DNA from: Lichenibacterium minor
GTDB lineage: Bacteria; Pseudomonadota; Alphaproteobacteria; Rhizobiales; Beijerinckiaceae
Direction: 5' to 3'
Length of the DNA stretch: 64,000 bases
Assembly: GCF_004137685.1 (NCBI RefSeq)
Contig: NZ_QYBB01000014.1
Location: forward strand, 1-64,000
Both the position numbers and the translations under genes were made by a program. Positions 41,115-50,917 of the stretch are shown piece by piece. Each line of letters begins with the position of its first letter. Within the stretch, counting starts at the first letter, position 1. The notes below the pieces were generated by a model. That model was not told the DNA's origin. It was given only the letters and a program-made list of their open reading frames with translations, and ran no database searches.

Positions 41115-42416
41115 TCATTCCGCCGCGATGCGGATCGGCTCTGGATGGGGGTTGGCCATGTAGCTGTCGATGCGCTTCTCGATCTCGGGGCGGAAGTGGC
41201 GGATCAGCCCCTGCACGGGCCAGGCCGCCGCATCGCCGAGCGCGCAGATGGAATGGCCTTCGAGCTGCGTCGTCACCTCCAGCAGCGCGTCGATCTCGCG
41301 CTTCTGCGCGCGCCCTTCCGACATGCGCGTCATCACGCGCCACAGCCAGCCCGTGCCTTCCCGGCACGGCGTGCACTGGCCGCAGCTCTCGTGCTTGTAG
41401 AAATACGAGATGCGGGTGATGGCCCGGATGATGTCGGTCGACTTGTCCATGACGATCACGGCCGCGGTGCCCAGGCCGGACTTCAGGTCGCGCAGCGCGT
41501 CGAAGTCCATCGGGCAGTCGATGATCTCGTGTGCGGGCACCACGGGCACCGAGGAGCCGCCCGGGATCACCGCCAGGAGGTTGTCCCACCCGCCGCGGAT
41601 GCCGCCGCAATGGCGGTCGATCAGCTCGCGGAACGGCACCGACATCGCTTCCTCGACGTTGCAGGGCGTGTTGACGTTGCCCGAAACGCAGAACAGCTTG
41701 GTGCCGGTGTTGTTCTTGCGGCCGATGCCGGCGAACCAGGCCCCGCCGCGGCGCAGGATGGTGGGCGCCACCGCGATGGACTCGACGTTGTTGACCGTCG
41801 TCGGGTAGCCGTAGAGGCCCATGTTGGCGGGAAACGGCGGCTTCAGCCGCGGCATGCCCTTCTTGCCTTCGAGCGACTCCAGCAGGGCGGTCTCTTCCCC
41901 GCAGATGTAGGCGCCGGCCCCGCGATGGACGTAGATGTCGAACGGGTAGCCGTGGCTGTTGTTGGGCCCGACGAGGTTGGCCTCGTAGGCCTCGTCGATG
42001 GCGGCGTCGAGCCGGTCGGCCTCGAGCACGTATTCGCCGCGGATGTAGATGTAGCAGGCGTTGGCGTGCATGGCGAAGGAGGCGATCATCGCACCCTCGA
42101 TCAGCATGTGCGGATCGTTGCGCATGATTTCCCGGTCCTTGCAGGTCCCGGGCTCCGACTCGTCGGCGTTGATGACGAGGTAGGCCGGACGCGCCGGGTC
42201 AGGCTTGGGCATGAAGGACCACTTCAGGCCGGTCGGGAAGCCGGCGCCGCCGCGCCCGCGCAGGCCCGACGCCTTCATCTCGTTGATGATCCAGTCCTTG
42301 CCCTTCTCCAGCATCCCCTTGGTGCCGTCCCAGGTGCCGCGCTTGCGCGCACCTTCCAGGCGCCAATCCCCGATGCCGTAGAGGTTGAGGAAGATGCGGT
42401 CCTTGTCGTCGAGCAT
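41115..42416 (-). CDS. nuoF: NADH-quinone oxidoreductase subunit F
   Basis: 433 residues, 51-kDa subunit. NADH/FMN site [13 protein letters not shown] (about 54-66), FMN loop Asn-Ala-Asp-Glu-Ser-Glu-Pro-Gly-Thr, and the 4Fe-4S ligands in [12 protein letters not shown] with the distal Cys in Ile-Cys-Ala-Leu-Gly. It oxidises NADH. It is 11 bases after nuoE. Confidence 0.96.
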   Translation of the reverse strand: MLDDKDRIFLNLYGIGDWRLEGARKRGTWDGTKGMLEKGKDWIINEMKASGLRGRGGAGFPTGLKWSFMPKPDPARPAYLVINADESEPGTCKDREIMRNDPHMLIEGAMIASFAMHANACYIYIRGEYVLEADRLDAAIDEAYEANLVGPNNSHGYPFDIYVHRGAGAYICGEETALLESLEGKKGMPRLKPPFPANMGLYGYPTTVNNVESIAVAPTILRRGGAWFAGIGRKNNTGTKLFCVSGNVNTPCNVEEAMSVPFRELIDRHCGGIRGGWDNLLAVIPGGSSVPVVPAHEIIDCPMDFDALRDLKSGLGTAAVIVMDKSTDIIRAITRISYFYKHESCGQCTPCREGTGWLWRVMTRMSEGRAQKREIDALLEVTTQLEGHSICALGDAAAWPVQGLIRHFRPEIEKRIDSYMANPHPEPIRIAAE

Positions 42417-42427
42417 GGCGCTTCTCC

Positions 42428-43471
42428 TCAGGCGGTCTTGTCGGCGGCGTCGGGGCCGGCCTTCGGCGAACCGGGGCCGGTTTCGCCGCGGTCGGCCTCG
42501 GCGGACGGCTTCGGCGGCTGCTCCTGCCGGTCGGAATCGGATGCGGGATCGGACGCGTGGACGGCGCCGGACTCGATCTGGTTCGTGCCCACCGGGTCGT
42601 CCGTGCGGGTCCCGGTATCGGCCACGGAGCCTTCGGGGCGGGCGTTGCCGCCGGCGGGCGCGTGCTGACCGTCGAGGCCGCCGTGCCCCATGTCGGCCTG
42701 CGTCCTGTCCTGACCCGCCTTCTCGGCCGCGGCACGGCCGTGGTTCGGCTCGGACTGCGTGTCGCGCGCTTCGAGCGCGTCGGTGAGGGCCGGGTCGCGA
42801 TCGGCCGCCGTCAGCACGGCCTCATTGTCCTGCTCGTGCAGGGTCGCGAACCGGTCCTCCGTCCCGTCGGCGCCGTACCACGTCGTCAGCGACGTGAGCC
42901 CGCCCGCGGGCTCGGAGGTGCGGCGGCCGGTCTGCGACCCGCGCTGGACGGGCCGGCCGGCGGCGAGGTCGTCCAACAGCTTGTCGAAGTTTTCCGGAGT
43001 CAGGTCCTCGTAGTAGTCGTCGTTGATCTGCACCATCGGCGCGTTGCAGCAGGCGCCCAGGCACTCGACCTCGAGCCAGGAGAAGTTGCCGTCGGCCGAG
43101 ATGCCGTCCATCGGGCCGACGCGCCGCTCCAGCACCGCCTTGATGTCGTTGGCGCCGCGCAGCACGCAGGGCGTCGTGCCGCAGAACTGGATGAAGTGCT
43201 TCCCGACGGGCTTCAGGTTGTACATCGTGTAGAAGGTCGCGACCTCGAGCACGCGGATGTACGGCATGCCGAGGATGTCGGCGATGCGCTCGATGGCGGG
43301 CTTCGACACCCAACCCTCGTTCTGCTGCTGGGCGCGCCGCAGCAGCGCCATCACGGCGGAAGCCTGGCGGCCTTCCGGGTATTTCCGGATCTGGCGGTCC
43401 ACCCAGGCCCGGTTCTCGGGGGTGAAGTCGAAGCTGTCGGGCTGGATTTCAGCGAGGCGCCGAACGGTCAT
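42428..43471 (-). CDS. nuoE: NADH-quinone oxidoreductase subunit E with long polar C-terminal tail
   Basis: 347 residues from ATG 43471, sharing one base with the stop of the small gene upstream. The thioredoxin-like 24-kDa domain occupies ~1-200; 2Fe-2S ligands are in Cys-Gly-Thr-Thr-Pro-Cys and Cys-Leu-Gly-Ala-Cys-Cys. The remaining ~135 residues are disordered and rich in Asp, Glu, Gly, Pro, Ala and Thr. Such extensions occur in Rhizobiales NuoE but vary greatly in length and sequence. The tail plays no known catalytic role. Confidence 0.95.
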   Translation of the reverse strand: MTVRRLAEIQPDSFDFTPENRAWVDRQIRKYPEGRQASAVMALLRRAQQQNEGWVSKPAIERIADILGMPYIRVLEVATFYTMYNLKPVGKHFIQFCGTTPCVLRGANDIKAVLERRVGPMDGISADGNFSWLEVECLGACCNAPMVQINDDYYEDLTPENFDKLLDDLAAGRPVQRGSQTGRRTSEPAGGLTSLTTWYGADGTEDRFATLHEQDNEAVLTAADRDPALTDALEARDTQSEPNHGRAAAEKAGQDRTQADMGHGGLDGQHAPAGGNARPEGSVADTGTRTDDPVGTNQIESGAVHASDPASDSDRQEQPPKPSAEADRGETGPGSPKAGPDAADKTA

Positions 43472-43689
43472 CAGTTCATCTTTTCGCAGGTCTGACGGGG
43501 CGCGCTGTGGCACAGATAGGCCGAGGTGCCCCGCTGCAGGATGATGTAGGCCCCGCCGCTCGTGTCGGCGAAGGCGGTCTTGATCTCGTAGCCGTCGGAC
43601 AGCAGCTTCGCCACCGAGGTCGCCGCCTGGGCGGCGGCGGCGGACGCCGCCGCGGACGCCAACAGAACCCCGGCGACGAGCCGCCGCAT
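43471..43689 (-). CDS. small secreted protein inside the nuo operon
   Basis: 72 residues. A signal peptide ([10 protein letters not shown] then Ala/Ser-rich, cleavage after Ala-Gln-Ala at ~23) precedes ~50 residues with Gly-Tyr-Glu-Ile-Lys-Thr-Ala-Phe and two Cys (in Tyr-Leu-Cys-His and Gln-Thr-Cys-Glu), likely a disulfide. Both its start and its stop overlap neighbours by one base, so it is firmly part of the operon. It is not a canonical complex I subunit; similar short ORFs exist between nuoD and nuoE in other Rhizobiales. Confidence 0.85.
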   Translation of the reverse strand: MRRLVAGVLLASAAASAAAAQAATSVAKLLSDGYEIKTAFADTSGGAYIILQRGTSAYLCHSAPRQTCEKMN

Positions 43690-44879
43690 CAGCGGTCGAC
43701 CTCGCCGAACACGATGTCGAGCGAGCCCAGCACGGCCGACACGTCGGCGAGCAGGTGTTCGCGGCACATGAAGTCCATCGCCTGGAGGTGGGCATAGCCG
43801 GGCGCGCGGATCTTGCAGCGGTACGGCTTGTCGCTGCCGTCCGACACCAGATACACGCCGAACTCGCCCTTGGGCGCCTCGACGCAGGCGTAGACTTCGC
43901 CCGCCGGCACGTGGAAGCCCTCGGTGTAAAGCTTGAAGTGGTGGATCAGCGCTTCCATCGAGCGCTTCATCTCGGCGCGCGGCGGCGGCGCAACCTTGCC
44001 CTGGCGGGTGGTCACGGGCCCCTGCCCGTCCGGCTGCCGCAGCTTGGCGCAGCATTGCCGCATGATGCGGACGGACTGGCGCATCTCCTCCATGCGGATC
44101 ACCTGGCGATCGTAGTTGTCGCCGTGCTTCCCGACGGGGATCTCGAACTCCATCTCGTCGTAGCACTCGTAGGGCTGCGAGCGGCGCAGGTCCCAGGCGG
44201 CGCCGGAGCCGCGCACCATCACGCCCGAGAAGCCCCACGCCCAGCATTCGTCGAGCGTCACGATGCCGATGTCGACGTTGCGCTGCTTGAAGATGCGGTT
44301 GTCGATGAACAGCGCTTCGAGGTCGTCGACGACCTTGAGGAAGGGGTCGCAGAAGGCGTCGATGTCGTCGATCAGCGCCGGCGGAAGGTCGGCGTGGACG
44401 CCGCCCGGCCGGAAATAATTGGCGTGGAGCCGCGCCCCGCAGGCCCGCTCGTAGAAGCCCATCAGCTTCTCGCGCTCCTCGAAGCCCCACAGCGGCGGCG
44501 TCAGGGCGCCGACGTCGAGCGCCTGCGTGGTGACGTTGAGCAGGTGGGACAGGATGCGGCCGATCTCGCAGTAGAGCACGCGGATCAGTTGGGCGCGGCG
44601 CGGCACCTCGATCTTGAGCAGCTTCTCGATGGCCAGGACGAAGCCATGTTCCTGATTCATCGGCGACACGTAGTCGAGCCGATCGAAATACGGGATGTTC
44701 TGGACGTAAGTGCGCTGCTCCATCAGCTTCTCGGTGCCGCGGTGCAGCAGGCCGATGTGGGGGTCGACGCGCTCGACCACCTCGCCGTCGAGCTCCAGCA
44801 CGAGGCGGAGCACGCCGTGGGCGGCAGGATGCTGCGGCCCGAAGTTGATGGAGAAGTTGCGGATCGTCTGGTCGTTCAT
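43689..44879 (-). CDS. nuoD: NADH-quinone oxidoreductase subunit D
   Basis: 396 residues, 49-kDa subunit. Quinone-site His in [12 protein letters not shown] and the conserved Tyr in [11 protein letters not shown] are present; ends with [12 protein letters not shown] as usual. The ATG at 44879 overlaps the nuoC stop; the upstream frame extension belongs to nuoC. Confidence 0.96.
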   Translation of the reverse strand: MNDQTIRNFSINFGPQHPAAHGVLRLVLELDGEVVERVDPHIGLLHRGTEKLMEQRTYVQNIPYFDRLDYVSPMNQEHGFVLAIEKLLKIEVPRRAQLIRVLYCEIGRILSHLLNVTTQALDVGALTPPLWGFEEREKLMGFYERACGARLHANYFRPGGVHADLPPALIDDIDAFCDPFLKVVDDLEALFIDNRIFKQRNVDIGIVTLDECWAWGFSGVMVRGSGAAWDLRRSQPYECYDEMEFEIPVGKHGDNYDRQVIRMEEMRQSVRIMRQCCAKLRQPDGQGPVTTRQGKVAPPPRAEMKRSMEALIHHFKLYTEGFHVPAGEVYACVEAPKGEFGVYLVSDGSDKPYRCKIRAPGYAHLQAMDFMCREHLLADVSAVLGSLDIVFGEVDR

Positions 44880-45520
44880 GACGCTTTCTCGCCGTCGGCG
44901 CCGAAGCGCTTGGCCTTCTCGTCGCCGGGGAGGGACGCGATGTCCATCGCTTCCCAGGGGGACAGGAAGTCCCAGTCGCGGTAGTCCTGCGTCAGCCGCA
45001 CGGGTTGGTTGACGACGCGCTTCTCGGCGTCGTTCCACCAGGACTCGACGAAGCCGGTCTGGGGGAAGTCCTTGCGCAGGGGATGGCCCTCGAAGCCGTA
45101 GTCGGTGAGGAGCCGGCGCAGGTCCGGGTGGCCGGTGAACAGGATGCCGTAAAGGTCGTAGGCTTCCCGCTCGTACCAGTTGGCGGAAGGGAACACGCCG
45201 GTGAGCGACGGCACGGCGGTGTCCTCGTCCGCCTGCACCTTCACGCGGACGCGCCGGTTGTGCTTGGGCGACATCAGGTGGACGACGACGTCGAAGCGCG
45301 ACGCGCGCGTCGGATAGTCCACGCCGCACAGGTCGACGAAGGCGACGAAGCGACAGCGCTCGTCGTCGCGCAGAAAGGTCACCAGCGGCACGATGTCGGA
45401 CGCCTGCGCGAGCAGGGTCAGCTCGTCGTTGGCCACCACGACCGTGACGGCGCCGCCGCCGAAGGACGCCGCGATGGCGGCCCCGAGGTCCTCGTCCGTC
45501 GGCGTTCGGCTGTCGTTCAT
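44876..45520 (-). CDS. nuoC: NADH-quinone oxidoreductase subunit C
   Basis: 214 residues, 30-kDa subunit, separate from nuoD. Contains the family motif [12 protein letters not shown]-x-Gly-His-Pro-Asp-Leu-Arg-Arg (about 130-150) and Gly-His-Pro-Leu-Arg-Lys-Asp-Phe-Pro. Start at ATG 45520; overlaps nuoD by 4 bases (ATGA). Confidence 0.95.
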   Translation of the reverse strand: MNDSRTPTDEDLGAAIAASFGGGAVTVVVANDELTLLAQASDIVPLVTFLRDDERCRFVAFVDLCGVDYPTRASRFDVVVHLMSPKHNRRVRVKVQADEDTAVPSLTGVFPSANWYEREAYDLYGILFTGHPDLRRLLTDYGFEGHPLRKDFPQTGFVESWWNDAEKRVVNQPVRLTQDYRDWDFLSPWEAMDIASLPGDEKAKRFGADGEKAS

Positions 45521-45579
45521 CGGGTCGCACCTCGGGTCGTCGTGTCGGAATAGCCCCGCGCGTCGCGCGGGGCCGGGGC

Positions 45580-46218
45580 TCAGCGCTCGATCGTGCCGGT
45601 GCGACGGATCTTGCGCTGCAGCATCAGGAAGCCGTAGAGCAGCGCTTCGGCGGTGGGGGGGCATCCCGGAACGTAGATGTCGACCGGGATGATGCGGTCG
45701 CAGCCGCGCACCACCGAATAAGAGTAATGATAATAGCCGCCGCCGTTGGCGCAGGATCCCATGGAGATGACGTAGCGCGGCTCCGGCATCTGGTCGTAGA
45801 CCTTGCGCAGCGCCGGGGCCATCTTGTTGGTCAGCGTGCCGGCGACGATCATCACGTCGGATTGGCGCGGGCTCGCCCGCGGGGCGAATCCGAACCGCTC
45901 GGAATCGTAGCGCGGCATGGAGAACTGCATCATCTCGACCGCGCAGCAGGCGAGGCCGAAGGTCATCCACATCAGCGAGCCCGTGCGGGCCCAGTTGATG
46001 ACGTCGTCCGTCGAGGTGAGGATGAAGCCCTTGTCGGCGAGTTGGTCGCTCATGCCGGCGACGAAGGCGTCGTCGCTCTGGATGGCGCGGCCCGTGCGCG
46101 GGTCGATGAGGGGCTGGCCGCCCTTCGGCGGCTGCGCCGTGACCAGCGTCCCGCCGGTCGAGGCCGCGTCCGCCATGCCGGGCCGGCTCTCGGGTTTCGA
46201 GTCGAGGATCAATCCCAT
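45580..46218 (-). CDS. nuoB: NADH-quinone oxidoreductase subunit B
   Basis: 212 residues. Ligands for cluster N2 lie in [15 protein letters not shown] and Val-Pro-Gly-Cys-Pro-Pro-Thr-Ala-Glu. The N-terminal ~45 residues are polar and longer than in many homologues; an internal ATG at codon 15 is an alternative start. Overlaps the nuoA end by 10 bases. Confidence 0.95.
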   Translation of the reverse strand: MGLILDSKPESRPGMADAASTGGTLVTAQPPKGGQPLIDPRTGRAIQSDDAFVAGMSDQLADKGFILTSTDDVINWARTGSLMWMTFGLACCAVEMMQFSMPRYDSERFGFAPRASPRQSDVMIVAGTLTNKMAPALRKVYDQMPEPRYVISMGSCANGGGYYHYSYSVVRGCDRIIPVDIYVPGCPPTAEALLYGFLMLQRKIRRTGTIER

Positions 46219-46574
46219 TCGAGGGCGCCCTTGTTCCATTCGTAGATGAAGCCGATCGTCAGCACGCCGAGGAACAGCATCATCGACCAGAAGCCGAAGA
46301 TCCCGACCTCGTGAAACGCCACCGCCCAGGGGAACAGGAAGGCGACTTCGAGGTCGAAGATGATGAAAAGCAGAGCGACCAGGTAGAACCGGACGTCGAA
46401 CTTCATGCGGGCGTCGTCGAAGGCGTTGAAGCCGCACTCGTAGGCCGACAGCTTCTCGGGATCGGGCGCCTGGAACGCGACGATGAAGGGGACGACGAGC
46501 AGCGCCCCGGCGATCACCGCCGACACCGCGATGAAGATCACCAGCGGCAGGTATTGGTCGAGAAGCCCCGGCAT
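46209..46574 (-). CDS. nuoA: NADH-quinone oxidoreductase subunit A
   Basis: 121 residues, three membrane helices, with the conserved Ser-Ala-Tyr-Glu-Cys-Gly-Phe loop (about 43-49), whose Cys marks the deactive-state switch, and [11 protein letters not shown] on TM2. First gene of the operon; the promoter must lie in 46575-46760. Confidence 0.95.
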   Translation of the reverse strand: MPGLLDQYLPLVIFIAVSAVIAGALLVVPFIVAFQAPDPEKLSAYECGFNAFDDARMKFDVRFYLVALLFIIFDLEVAFLFPWAVAFHEVGIFGFWSMMLFLGVLTIGFIYEWNKGALEWD

Positions 46575-46788
46575 CGCGCCTCCACGGGGCCGCCGAACCG
46601 GACCCTCACAGCATCGTGCCCGGGGCCTGTTCGACCCCGGCCAGCTTGGAGGAGACCTAATGTACCGCACTGCACTGCGCAAGGCGAAAGCCCGACGCGG
46701 GCGGGTTCGCCACAGGGGTCGCGGGTCGCGCGGCATTCCATCGCTGGATGATCGCCGGCGCGGGCCGGGCCGCCGGCGGACGCGCCGA

Positions 46789-47964
46789 TCAGGCCGCGCC
46801 GGCTCCGCCGGCGCGGCGCGAATCGGCGGTCTCGGCCAGCAGCGCCACGAGCAGGTCCGGCTGCGACACGAGGCCGATGAGGCGGCCGTCGGGACCGACC
46901 ACCGGCAGGTTGTGCAGGCCCGTGCTCGCCATCAGCCGGACGGCGTCGGCGAGCGGGGCTTCGGGGAACAGCCGTGCGACCGGCGCCGTCATGATGTCCT
47001 CGACGTTGCCCTGCGGCGCCCGCCCGCGCTCGACCGTCAGGCGCAGCCGGCGCAGGATGCCGAGCCGCGGGCCCGCCCGGTCCCACGCCGGCTTGTCGAG
47101 CAGGTCCGCCCGGGTGACCATGCCGAGCACGCGCGCGCGCTCGTCCGTCACCGGCAGCGCGTCCGCGGCGCGGTCGCGCATCAGCCGCAGGGCTTCGGCG
47201 ATCGGGGCGCCGGGTGCGACAGCGACGGCGTCGCGCCGCATCACGGCCGAGCAGGTGGCCAGCCCGGCGCGGCGGCGGTAGGAGCGGATCTCCGCCTGCC
47301 GGAGGATCGCTTCGAGGTCTCGGCGGTCGACGTCGAGCAGTTGATCGTTCTCGGCCAGCACGGCGTCGATGTCGGCGGAGCTGAAGCCCAGGCCCGCCGC
47401 CGGCGCGGGGCGACGCGCGTCGCGCTCCGCCGCCGGGCCGATCGTGCGGTGCGGGTAGGAGCGGCCGAGCAGGTTGTTGAACAGCAGCGCCACCGCCAGC
47501 AGCAGCACGCTGTTGGCCGCCACGGGCCACAGCACGAAGCCGTAGCCGAGGTGGCGCACCGCCGGGCCGCCGAGCACCGCCGTCAGCGCCACCGCGCCGC
47601 TGGGCGGGTGGATGCAGCGCAGGCTCGCCATGAGGCCGATCGCCAGACCGACCGCCAGCGCGGCCGCGACGAGGGGCTCGGGCACCAGCGTCGCCGCGGT
47701 GACGCCGACAAGAGCCGCCACGACGTTGCCGCCGAGGATGGACCAGGGCTGGGCCAGCGGGCTCGACGGGACGGCGAAGAGCAGGACCGCGGAAGCCCCG
47801 ATCGGGGCGATGAGGGTCGGCAGCGTCCCGCCGTCGCCGACGGCGAGCCGGCACAGGCTCCCCGTCGCCAGGACGCCGAGGAGCGCGCCGACCGCGGACC
47901 GGAACCGCTCCTTGGCGCTGATCGGCGTCGTGCGGGGCATCCAGGCGGAGAATGATGGGAGCAT
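46789..47964 (-). CDS. HPP-family membrane protein with two CBS domains
   Basis: 391 residues from ATG 47964. The N-terminal ~170 residues have four to five membrane helices with the family motif [12 protein letters not shown]. The C-terminal half carries two CBS domains (about 245-300, [11 protein letters not shown]; and 320-375, Ile-Met-Thr-Ala-Pro-Val, ending Gly-Leu-Val-Ser-Gln-Pro-Asp-Leu). HPP proteins have been linked to nitrite transport in cyanobacteria and plants, and CBS pairs bind adenine nucleotides, so a nucleotide-gated small-anion carrier is plausible but unproven here. Confidence 0.85.
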   Translation of the reverse strand: MLPSFSAWMPRTTPISAKERFRSAVGALLGVLATGSLCRLAVGDGGTLPTLIAPIGASAVLLFAVPSSPLAQPWSILGGNVVAALVGVTAATLVPEPLVAAALAVGLAIGLMASLRCIHPPSGAVALTAVLGGPAVRHLGYGFVLWPVAANSVLLLAVALLFNNLLGRSYPHRTIGPAAERDARRPAPAAGLGFSSADIDAVLAENDQLLDVDRRDLEAILRQAEIRSYRRRAGLATCSAVMRRDAVAVAPGAPIAEALRLMRDRAADALPVTDERARVLGMVTRADLLDKPAWDRAGPRLGILRRLRLTVERGRAPQGNVEDIMTAPVARLFPEAPLADAVRLMASTGLHNLPVVGPDGRLIGLVSQPDLLVALLAETADSRRAGGAGAA

Positions 47965-48190
47965 GGGCTCGTTCGTGGGCCCGGTCGCGGCCGGCGCCGA
48001 ATGCCCTGGCCTCGCCGATGCGGTCCCGGCGGAGAAACCGCGCCGGGCCAGCGGCGTCAAGCGACGGGCCCGGGACGCGCGTCCCGCTCCGGGCCGCCGT
48101 GCGGCCCCGCCGACGGGTCGCGGGCGGCCGGGCGCGGAGCGTCGTCGGTCCCCGGGCCGTGCCGCACGGCGCCGCCGGGCGGCGCCGGCG

Positions 48191-48562
48191 TCACAGCAGG
48201 TCGGCGAGCGGGTTGGGCACCTGGTCGGCGCAGAAGGCCTGCCCGGCGGGCTGGGACCGGTCGGCTTCCGCGCCGTCGAGCGCCGCCGCGAAGGCCGCCA
48301 GCGCCGCGTTGAAGGCGGCGAAGCGCGTTTCCCGCTGCGCCGGGTTGGACGGCGCGGTGCGGCTGTAGAGGGCCGCTGCGTCCTGCAGCTTGCCGAACGC
48401 TTCCTCGACCTTCCAGTCCGGCTCGATCTTGTCGAGCATGGTTTCGCGCAAGGCTTCCGTATTCGCCCGCAACCCTTTGATCTTGGCCGGCTTCGCTGTC
48501 TCGTCGTCCGCCGCGGCCTGATCGTGGAACCTGACCAGTTCGGTGGCGAAGGTCATCATCAT
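48191..48562 (-). CDS. hypothetical helical protein
   Basis: 123 residues, mainly alpha-helical and Ala-rich, with Lys-Ile-Glu-Pro-Asp-Trp-Lys-Val-Glu-Glu-Ala-Phe and Asn-Pro-Ala-Gln-Arg-Glu-Thr-Arg-Phe-Ala-Ala-Phe. It begins Met-Met-Met, so any of three starts is possible. No signal or membrane segment, and no family recognised. The 226 bases between it and the HPP gene hold nothing convincing. Confidence 0.6.
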   Translation of the reverse strand: MMMTFATELVRFHDQAAADDETAKPAKIKGLRANTEALRETMLDKIEPDWKVEEAFGKLQDAAALYSRTAPSNPAQRETRFAAFNAALAAFAAALDGAEADRSQPAGQAFCADQVPNPLADLL

Positions 48563-48802
48563 GTCGCGCTGTCTCCTGCCCCGGCCTGCCTGGGAGCGGC
48601 GTTTTTCGGCCTTGGATGGTTAACGAGGGGTGTAAGGCGCCGGCCCGTTCGCCGCGCTGCGGCGACGGGGTCCCCGACCGATCGGTCCCTGTCGGGCGCT
48701 CGTGGACCGGCCCGCGAAAATCCGCTTTGCCTCGGCGCGCGGTTCGGCAGGATGGCGCGGGCCGCGCCCGACCGGACGACCGCGGGCCCGAGGAGGTGGA
48801 GC

Positions 48803-49156
48803 ATGCTCGATCGCGACGACATCGAGGCCGATCTCGCCCGAGGCCAACCGGAGGACATCCGGGACGCGTTCGACGCCCTGGTGAGATGGGACGGCGCCAG
48901 CGGCATCCGGGGCATGGCGCGGGCCGGCGATCTGATGGCGTTGTTCGAGCGCGTCTCGACGGCGCTGCTGGACGACGACGGCCGCGTCCCGCCGGACACG
49001 GTGCGCGCCCTGCTGCGCGGCCGGGGGACGGCGCCCGCGCGAGGGGTCGCCACCTACGGCGACGCGGCCCGCTTCGCCCTCGCGGCCCGCCGCAGCTGGT
49101 GGCCCGCCTTCGCGGCGAGCTTCCCCGATCCCGACGGAGCGCCCGAACCGGTCTGA
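48803..49156 (+). CDS. hypothetical 117-residue protein
   Basis: ATG 48803 follows a strong ribosome site (aggaggtgga, 5-base spacing). The product is acidic and helical: Asp-Asp-Ile-Glu-Ala-Asp-Leu-Ala-Arg-Gly, Arg-Asp-Ala-Phe-Asp-Ala-Leu, Leu-Met-Ala-Leu-Phe-Glu-Arg-Val, then a Trp-Trp-Pro-Ala-Phe near the C-terminus. The long in-frame extension upstream is not coding. No family recognised. Confidence 0.6.
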   Translation: MLDRDDIEADLARGQPEDIRDAFDALVRWDGASGIRGMARAGDLMALFERVSTALLDDDGRVPPDTVRALLRGRGTAPARGVATYGDAARFALAARRSWWPAFAASFPDPDGAPEPV

Positions 49157-49205
49157 CCGCCGGGCAGGCTCCGCCCGTTCCCGGCCGACACGGCGGTGCG
49201 GCGCA

Positions 49206-49493
49206 TCAGGGCGTCCTCGGCGGCCTCAGCCGAAGGTGGAGGTCCCCGCCTCCGAGCAGGCGCACGCCGCGGTCGTAGACGCTGCGGCAGGGGGCGCTGA
49301 GCAGGCGACGCTTGCCCAGGATGCAGGACACGCCGTGGTCCTTGGCGGCGAGGGCGTCGGGGCACAGGCGAAGCGCCTCGCCGAGGCACAGCATCGCCGA
49401 TCGCCGAAGCTCGGGCGGGATGGCGAGCGACGGCGCCGCGCAGGCGGGCGAGGCAGCCGCGAGGGCCGCGATGAAGCAGAGGATCAGGCGCAT
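49206..49493 (-). CDS. small exported Cys-containing protein
   Basis: 95 residues. Signal peptide at 1-19 (Arg-Leu-Ile-Leu-Cys-Phe-Ile-Ala-Ala-Leu, cleavage after Ala-Cys-Ala). The mature part has the pattern Cys-Leu-Gly-x-Ala-Leu-Arg-Leu-Cys-Pro-Asp-Ala, Ser-Cys-Ile-Leu-Gly-Lys-Arg-Arg-x-Leu-Ser and Cys-Arg-x-Val-Tyr-Asp-Arg-Gly: four regularly spaced Cys, compatible with two disulfides in the periplasm. This pattern recurs in short rhizobial exported proteins of unknown function. Confidence 0.7.
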   Translation of the reverse strand: MRLILCFIAALAAASPACAAPSLAIPPELRRSAMLCLGEALRLCPDALAAKDHGVSCILGKRRLLSAPCRSVYDRGVRLLGGGDLHLRLRPPRTP

Positions 49494-49664
49494 GCGGGCT
49501 AGGTTTGCGCCTGTCGCGGCGCCCCGGCAAGCCTCGCGGCCGCGCTATAGAAGCTGTTTCCGGTACGGACGGACCGGCTGCGAGCGGCTCCCGCTGTTCG
49601 GCTGGTCGCGGCGCGTGGGCGCCGACGGGACCGGCGTCGCCGGCCGTTCGACCTGCCCGCGTCT

Positions 49665-50240
49665 CTACTCGGCCGCTTCCTGAAGCGACACCGCCTGCAG
49701 CACCGAATGGATGGAGGATTTACGGCCGAACGCGGCCAGGACCTTCCCATGCAGGACCGTCGACCTCGCGTCCGCGGCGACGGACCGCTCGTTGGCTTCG
49801 GACGCGTCCGATTCCAACGCCATCACGCGCGCTTCGGCGGCCTCGGCCCGGGCGGCCAGTTCGGCGAGCCTGTTCTGATCTGCCGCCGCCTGCGCCTGCA
49901 GCCTCGTCGAGAACTGCATCCATTGTGTGGACGCCCGCTCGTGTTCAACCAGCTGCTCGGCCCGGTCGGAAAGCTCATGCTCCAGGATCTGGCACCGGGA
50001 GGACAGGAACTCGATCGCCTTAGCCGCCTTGCTCAGCAGCATATCGACTTCCGCGCATTCAGGCTCTACAGCTTCCTCCAGATGACGCTGGAGGTTTGCA
50101 GATTGCACGGGGAAACGATCTTGAGCTTCCGGCTTGCTGAAGACACGGCTCATGAACTCCCCCACTTCTGCCAAGTTGGCGAGGTCGAGAACTCCGCTGT
50201 CCTGCCGCGCTTCCCGCTGCGTCGTGCCACCTTCGTTCAC
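49665..50240 (-). CDS. hypothetical coiled-coil protein
   Basis: 191 residues from GTG 50240, preceded by gaggagg at ideal distance; the ATG 13 codons earlier has no ribosome site. Residues ~60-165 form a long heptad-rich coiled coil with Glu/Ala/Gln. No signal or membrane part. It lies upstream of and divergent from the chromosomal mucR-like gene. I cannot name a family; a scaffold or polarity factor is one possibility. Confidence 0.65.
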   Translation of the reverse strand: MNEGGTTQREARQDSGVLDLANLAEVGEFMSRVFSKPEAQDRFPVQSANLQRHLEEAVEPECAEVDMLLSKAAKAIEFLSSRCQILEHELSDRAEQLVEHERASTQWMQFSTRLQAQAAADQNRLAELAARAEAAEARVMALESDASEANERSVAADARSTVLHGKVLAAFGRKSSIHSVLQAVSLQEAAE

Positions 50241-50394
50241 GGTAACCTCCTCGCAAGCCACAACTGAACCATCGTGCAAGTGTGGTTAAGGAGACGTTAA
50301 TGCCACCAGCGATGTCTTAAAAAAGCGTCACCCCGGGCGAGGGTCCTCTCCCGGCTCCACCTCGTTCCAACTGAAGTTTTCGGAGACAGAACCG

Positions 50395-50805
50395 ATGTCC
50401 GACCTCGATCCCACCGCACTCGCCGAGATGACGGCCGAAGTCGTCGCCGCCTACGTGACCCGCAACCACGTTCAAGCGTCCGACGTGCCGAACCTGATCT
50501 CGACGGTGCACGACGCGCTGGCCCGCCTGGCGCATGCGCCCGAAGCGGCGCCCGAGCCCGCCAAACTGGTGCCGCCCGTATCGATCAAGAAATCGCTGAC
50601 CGACGACTACCTGGTCAGCCTGGAGGACGGACGCCACTACCAGAGCCTGAAGCGCCACCTCGCCGGCCGCGGCCTCACGCCGGACGAGTACCGGACCAAG
50701 TGGGGCTTGCCGCCCGACTACCCGATGGTGGCCCCCGTCTACGCCCGGAAGCGGTCTGAGCTGGCGAAGAGCATCGGGCTCGGCAGCATGCGAAAGACCG
50801 GCTGA
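50395..50805 (+). CDS. mucR: MucR/Ros-family transcriptional regulator, zinc-less
   Basis: 136 residues. It has the same layout as the element-borne protein at 4037: Leu-Ala-Glu-Met-Thr, Asn-His-Val, Leu-Ile-Ser-Thr-Val-His-Asp-Ala-Leu, then the DNA-binding domain with Val-Ser-Leu-Glu-Asp-Gly, Leu-Lys-Arg-His-Leu and Lys-Trp-Gly-Leu-Pro-Pro-Asp-Tyr-Pro-Met. The usual first Cys is Ser and the second His is lost. A global repressor of surface and developmental genes is expected. The 154-base upstream gap contains clear A+T-rich DNA, suitable for autoregulation. A single gene, followed by an inverted-repeat region near 50830-50880. Confidence 0.9.
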   Translation: MSDLDPTALAEMTAEVVAAYVTRNHVQASDVPNLISTVHDALARLAHAPEAAPEPAKLVPPVSIKKSLTDDYLVSLEDGRHYQSLKRHLAGRGLTPDEYRTKWGLPPDYPMVAPVYARKRSELAKSIGLGSMRKTG

Positions 50806-50917
50806 CAGCACAAAGGCCCTCCCGGAGCCCGGTCGCGGTCCGAGCCCTCCCGCATCGCTCCCGGCGGGAGGGCGCCGATCCCGAAATGGTCGGGTGGAGA
50901 CTGGGCCGGGCGTCCCG

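Noticed and set aside
46660..47955. Plus-strand frames starting near the nuo promoter
   Set aside because: Highly basic, antisense to the HPP-CBS gene; no ribosome site in keeping with the frame.
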